A stretch of DNA of 64,000 bases. Source: Paenibacillus zeisoli. Lineage in GTDB: Bacteria > Bacillota > Bacilli > Paenibacillales > Paenibacillaceae. The stretch covers positions 209,444 through 273,443 of the forward strand of contig NZ_RZNX01000002.1 of the NCBI RefSeq assembly GCF_003994465.1. Direction: 5' to 3'. The position numbers and the translations under genes are program-made. Shown here piece after piece: positions 61,008 to 64,000 of the stretch (positions are counted from its first letter, which is position 1; each line of letters starts with the position of its first letter). Below the pieces are notes generated by a model. That model searched no databases. It was not told the DNA's origin and saw only the letters and a list, made by a program, of their open reading frames with translations.

Positions 61008-61322
61008 CTTTTTGAACACCTTCCACCCACCTTTTTTTCCCAACATATTATCAGAACTCGGCAATATATTCCACCACTAATACCAAGAATGGGAAGGTTG
61101 GAGGGTAGCTCCATGTAAGATGATCTGGACCTGAGGATCAGAGCCTAGTGAAGGAGAACTATTAGGAGAGACAAGAATGGGTCTGCATAAAGCATGAGGA
61201 GGTTTATACCACGCGGACGTTATCAGTTCAACGGCTGAAAAATAACTCTACAAACTAAAAGCTGCAGCCCTCTAGTTGAAGGCTGCAGCTTTTATGTCGG
61301 TTGAGAACGCCGGAAGAGCCGG
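61008..61322. other. Intergenic region after the small 58-residue gene
   Basis: About 315 bases between the kinase start and the small gene stop hold the terminator at 61257-61293 and AT-rich upstream sequence of the kinase. No other gene is supported. Confidence 0.45.
61257..61293. terminator. Terminator after the 58-residue gene
   Basis: AAAAGCTGCAGCC/GGCTGCAGCTTTT is a 13-bp perfect stem with an 11-base loop, and T-rich runs on both sides. Confidence 0.85.
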
Positions 61323-61499
61323 CTATTCGTCCTGCTTGCTTACGTACTCATTCGGAATATCTTTGCCCTCTGCGTTGTGGTTCTTGAACTGGCTGAGGCG
61401 GCCTGCTCTAAGCTCACCGCCGCGCACATCACTTACGCTTTGGCCGTTATTATCCAGTCCCTTAAAGGTCTTCGGGTCGTTCTGCTCCGGATGTGTCAT
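61323..61499 (-). CDS. Small 58-residue protein, unknown function
   Basis: A short reading frame starts at ATG 61499 preceded by AAGGAGA and ends at TAG 61323-61325, just before a strong terminator. The product is polar and Asn/Asp/Gly-rich: MTHPEQNDPKTFKGLDNNG at the start, DVRGGELRAGRLSQFKNHN in the middle, and PNEYVSKQDE at the end. No domain is recognised. The good RBS and terminator support a real gene. It follows the DUF6081-like gene by about 70 bases and may be co-transcribed. Confidence 0.68.
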   Translation of the reverse strand: MTHPEQNDPKTFKGLDNNGQSVSDVRGGELRAGRLSQFKNHNAEGKDIPNEYVSKQDE

Positions 61500-61570
61500 G
61501 TCTGCTCTCCTTCTTCACAAATTCGTGCATCATGACTGTATAATGCCCTTGTCCGGCAGAAATCATGCGT

Positions 61571-62299
61571 CTATTCCTTAATCGTTACGGTGACTGGGGA
61601 CCATTCAGCGGTCACAGTCTGTCCATGAACCGAGACGCTGCCTTCAGGCGTCAGGTCCTTCTCGGTCATAATTCCAAGCGCAATCGTGAATTGGTTGAAC
61701 TTGATCGGCACTTGTCTTTCTCTACGTATTTCTTCCCCGTTCAAGTAGAAGATGACCTCATCATTACCTCGGTTATACGTGATTTTGTACGTATTAAACT
61801 CACGGGCCTTGAAGTTGGTATCTTCCTTGAAGATGCAGAAATATTTGGTCTTATCGCTCTCCGGCACCTGCACCCCTGGGAACGGAAGCACGGCGTAGAC
61901 ACTTGCATACTTATCATTGCCTGCGAAGAAATCCAGTGCAGCGCCCGTTGTAAAGTCCAGCAGATTCACAGATACGTATCCGTCATACAGATCACCCGGG
62001 GCTGTTCCCTGTGTACGGGAGCGGATTTGCAGCTCAAAGCTGACTTCACCAGCTTCCGGCACCTTAATCTGTTCTACGGAATAATACATATGCTTGGCAT
62101 TATCCAGGATCTGAATATGATTATTCTGGCGGCTGAGCGGTGCACGTACATACAGAATGCCATTGCGCACAATAACTACAGCTTCCGGCTCCCGATAGGC
62201 CCAGAACGAGCCGTCCGGCAGCTTAAAGCCGCCTGTTGTCCAGACCTCGCCCTCAGACAAGATCGTATGAAAATCTCCGATAACCTTTTGGTTGTCCAT
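61571..62299 (-). CDS. DUF6081-like protein
   Basis: This 242-residue soluble protein starts at ATG 62299, preceded by AGAGGAGAT. It is beta-rich; segments such as GFKLPDGSFWAYREPEAVVI, SYELQ-like FELQIRSRTQGTAPGDLYDG and NEVIFYLNGEEIRRERQVPI-like strands suggest a lectin/glucanase-like sandwich. From memory it resembles DUF6081; I cannot confirm. No signal peptide is visible. It lies 67 bases after the UbiA-family gene on the same strand and is probably co-transcribed. Confidence 0.6.
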   Translation of the reverse strand: MDNQKVIGDFHTILSEGEVWTTGGFKLPDGSFWAYREPEAVVIVRNGILYVRAPLSRQNNHIQILDNAKHMYYSVEQIKVPEAGEVSFELQIRSRTQGTAPGDLYDGYVSVNLLDFTTGAALDFFAGNDKYASVYAVLPFPGVQVPESDKTKYFCIFKEDTNFKAREFNTYKITYNRGNDEVIFYLNGEEIRRERQVPIKFNQFTIALGIMTEKDLTPEGSVSVHGQTVTAEWSPVTVTIKE

Positions 62300-62366
62300 A
62301 TTGTTGATATCTCCTCTTACGTTTATTGACCCTATGGAGTCTGGCTGGTCAGCTATAACTAATGGA

Positions 62367-63287
62367 TCAGGAAATGAGGCCTTGCAGGAGCAGCGCCGCA
62401 CTCATGACCGCTCCGCAGCGAATGGAGGCCTTCATGGAGGCTCCCATTAGCGGCAGATATGCCGGAGAAGGATTATGCTTCCCAAGCTTCGTGTAGGCCT
62501 GATACAGCGGAATCGCTGTGATTAGGGCAAACAGCCCGTACACAGGGAGTGCTCCATCCGCGACACATACCAGAACGGATGCATAGGCGAGATAGAGGAG
62601 TGCTTTGGAGAAACGCAGAGCTCGCTCCTCACCCCAGACTACGACCAGGGTATTCTTCCCCGCCTGTCTGTCCGCCTGCCAATGCAGGAAATGATGATTG
62701 AACAGGACGAGCGTGGTCAGCAGCCCTACGGGAAGGGACAACAGTACAGAGTGAACACTCATCTCCCGTGTCTGTACATAATAGGCGCCCATGACCGGCA
62801 GAATGCCGAAGGAGAGCAGAATCGCAATCTCGCTCATTCCTTTTCCCCTGTAGCCGAATTGAATAGGCGGGGCTACATAGAAGTATGCGATGAGGCCGCC
62901 AAGCCCTGCAAATACAAGAACCGGCCAGCCGCTGTACAGTGCAAGTGCAATCCCGCATACAGCAGCCAGACCGAGCATGGTCCAGGTTATGGAGGCAAAG
63001 GTTCGCTCGGCCATCACTCCACCCGATAGAAAACCTGAATTCGTGCTTATGGCATCAGGGGTATCCCGGGCTACAGTATCCGTTCCGCTCCGGTAATCCC
63101 ATAGATCATTAACCATATTTGAGAATAGGTGTGCCGCACCCGCCCCAATCAGGGTAATTACAAAGAGAAAAGGATGAAATACTCCTTTCCATACAAATGC
63201 CCCAAGTGCCCCCAGAATAACAGGCACTAGCATGACAGGTATAACCTGAAATCGGGATGCCTTCTTAAATAATGTCCACTTGTCCAA
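62367..63287 (-). CDS. UbiA-family prenyltransferase (MenA-like)
   Basis: This 306-residue membrane enzyme attaches a polyprenyl chain to an aromatic or other acceptor. It has about eight or nine helices, the first Asp-rich motif NDLWDYRSGTD and the second region WQADRQAGKNTLVV. The length matches MenA-like 1,4-dihydroxy-2-naphthoate prenyltransferases, but other UbiA subgroups share these features. The start is TTG 63287 with AAAGGGGATG upstream. It is not adjacent to other men genes, so its substrate is open. Confidence 0.85.
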   Translation of the reverse strand: MDKWTLFKKASRFQVIPVMLVPVILGALGAFVWKGVFHPFLFVITLIGAGAAHLFSNMVNDLWDYRSGTDTVARDTPDAISTNSGFLSGGVMAERTFASITWTMLGLAAVCGIALALYSGWPVLVFAGLGGLIAYFYVAPPIQFGYRGKGMSEIAILLSFGILPVMGAYYVQTREMSVHSVLLSLPVGLLTTLVLFNHHFLHWQADRQAGKNTLVVVWGEERALRFSKALLYLAYASVLVCVADGALPVYGLFALITAIPLYQAYTKLGKHNPSPAYLPLMGASMKASIRCGAVMSAALLLQGLIS

Positions 63288-63537
63288 CTGTGGTCATCCC
63301 CTTTCTAAAACAAAATATGATTTATTTCACACTCCCAATTATACAGGAATGAAATTATTTTTGAAAAAGAAAATATGCGTCTAAAGACCAACTTACCATG
63401 ACAAAAGAACTATATCGTATTAAAATAATAAGACTGATTACCGATATAATTGGTAACTGCCTAAAATGATATAACTCTCTCTCATATAGTGATCCAGAAC
63501 ATAATTTTACATACTTACAGGGGATTGGAGAAAACTG

Positions 63538-64000
63538 ATGACCATCTTAACAAACTCTATCATTGCAGACCTGATTCCGTTCCTGTTCCTCTTCTATATG
63601 GCCGTAGAAGTCTTCTTGCGTCAGCGAAGTAACCCGCTTCACCAGTTGACCATGATTCTGATCTTCTCCTTGGGGCTTATCTTTCTTTTTAATTTTTTGA
63701 CCTATCAATCCCCTTTAGGCACCGAGGCCAATCTGTATGCATCGCTTCGGTTCATATTCTCGTTCCTGACCATGTCGCTTTCACTTTACTTCTTCTGTGA
63801 AATTGGCCGGCTTGGATCTAGAGCCGTGATCAGGCATACGCTCTGCCTTCTGCCCATATTAGGCATATTGTTTGTTATCCTTCCCTTTAACGGCAAGCCT
63901 GCCATCCACATTGCAGAAATTAACCATGTACGCACTACGGAGTTCAGCGGATTTTTTATGATCGTGCTTGTGCTCTTGATCTTGTATGCCCTGACCGTTC
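63538..64000 (+). CDS. N-terminal part of a polytopic membrane protein, cut by right edge
   Basis: A reading frame begins at ATG 63538 after GGGGATTGGAG and remains open to the right edge (154 codons). It encodes at least four or five hydrophobic segments (MTILTNSIIADLIPFLFLFY at the start, then IFSLGLIFLFNFLTYQ and FIFSFLTMSLSLYFFCEIG). This pattern is common at the N-terminus of membrane sensor proteins such as 7TM-type kinases or diguanylate cyclases, but the diagnostic domain lies outside the window. TATAAT at about 63454-63459 may be its -10. Confidence 0.7.
   Translation, partial: MTILTNSIIADLIPFLFLFYMAVEVFLRQRSNPLHQLTMILIFSLGLIFLFNFLTYQSPLGTEANLYASLRFIFSFLTMSLSLYFFCEIGRLGSRAVIRHTLCLLPILGILFVILPFNGKPAIHIAEINHVRTTEFSGFFMIVLVLLILYALTV

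Noticed and set aside
61565-62329. A 254-codon plus-strand frame opposite the DUF6081-like gene
   Set aside because: The minus-strand gene has a proper RBS and fits an operon; the plus frame has no RBS and odd composition.

Overview
The window looks like chromosomal DNA of a spore-forming Gram-positive bacterium, most likely Paenibacillus or a close relative. Base composition is near 50% GC. Ribosome binding sites are strong (AGGAGG-type), TTG and GTG starts are frequent, and there are spore-linked genes (pdaA-type deacetylase, a collagen-like surface protein), a YesM/YesN-type two-component pair and an exported stalk-domain protein. I see no rRNA, tRNA, CRISPR array, prophage or insertion sequence. 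The genus is inferred from gene content only.

Bases 1-13.7k hold the end of a DHA2 efflux pump; a MarR regulator with its heterodimeric ABC exporter, including a readable promoter and operator; pdaA; a site-2-type membrane protease; an amino-acid permease; the LysR-cidA-cidB holin-like cluster; and a three-gene operon (flavodoxin-like protein, membrane-anchored repeat protein, small repeat-motif protein). Bases 13.8-25.8k hold an EmrA/EmrB-type pump, small GyrI-like and DUF6054-like genes, ferritin, a membrane diguanylate cyclase, an Rrf2 regulator with a nitroreductase, a DMT exporter, a bacterial Suppressor-of-fused protein, a cell-wall amidase and an ECF sigma/anti-sigma pair.

Bases 25.9-35.5k hold an oxidoreductase divergent from a DeoR regulator, an EAL gene followed by a CBS-GGDEF gene (c-di-GMP turnover), a three-gene membrane operon of unknown function, the collagen-like gene, a VanZ/zinc-ribbon/DUF1877 operon, a lipoprotein and an HD hydrolase. 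Bases 35.5-38.5k are an eroded accessory patch: an unrecognised gene, a mutated copy of part of it, short repeats, a small AT-rich membrane gene, a GNAT gene and a headless GNAT remnant attached to a RidA gene.

Bases 38.6-50.7k hold small stress or detoxification genes (YciI, tautomerase, DinB/BstA-like), two GNAT genes, RsbQ with a PAS-only partner, and the complete cydABDC operon for cytochrome bd. CydC carries an unusual alanine-rich repeat insert. Three evenly spaced TGTGA-N6-TCACA-type sites lie upstream of cydA, and a YgbA-family gene lies beyond them. Bases 50.8-64k hold a two-gene ABC transporter, a GT39-type glycosyltransferase followed by a large Ser/Thr-rich exported protein, a YesM/YesN-type pair, a small 58-residue gene, a DUF6081-like gene, a UbiA-family prenyltransferase and the start of a polytopic membrane protein cut by the right edge.

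The recurring themes are efflux and detoxification, redox and respiratory adaptation, c-di-GMP signalling and cell-surface or spore modification. The strongest leads for something undescribed are the RsbQ/PAS pair without a phosphatase, the repeat insert in CydC, the GT39/Ser-Thr-rich protein pair, the shared YRxALR motif in two overlapping genes and the three-site array upstream of cydA.
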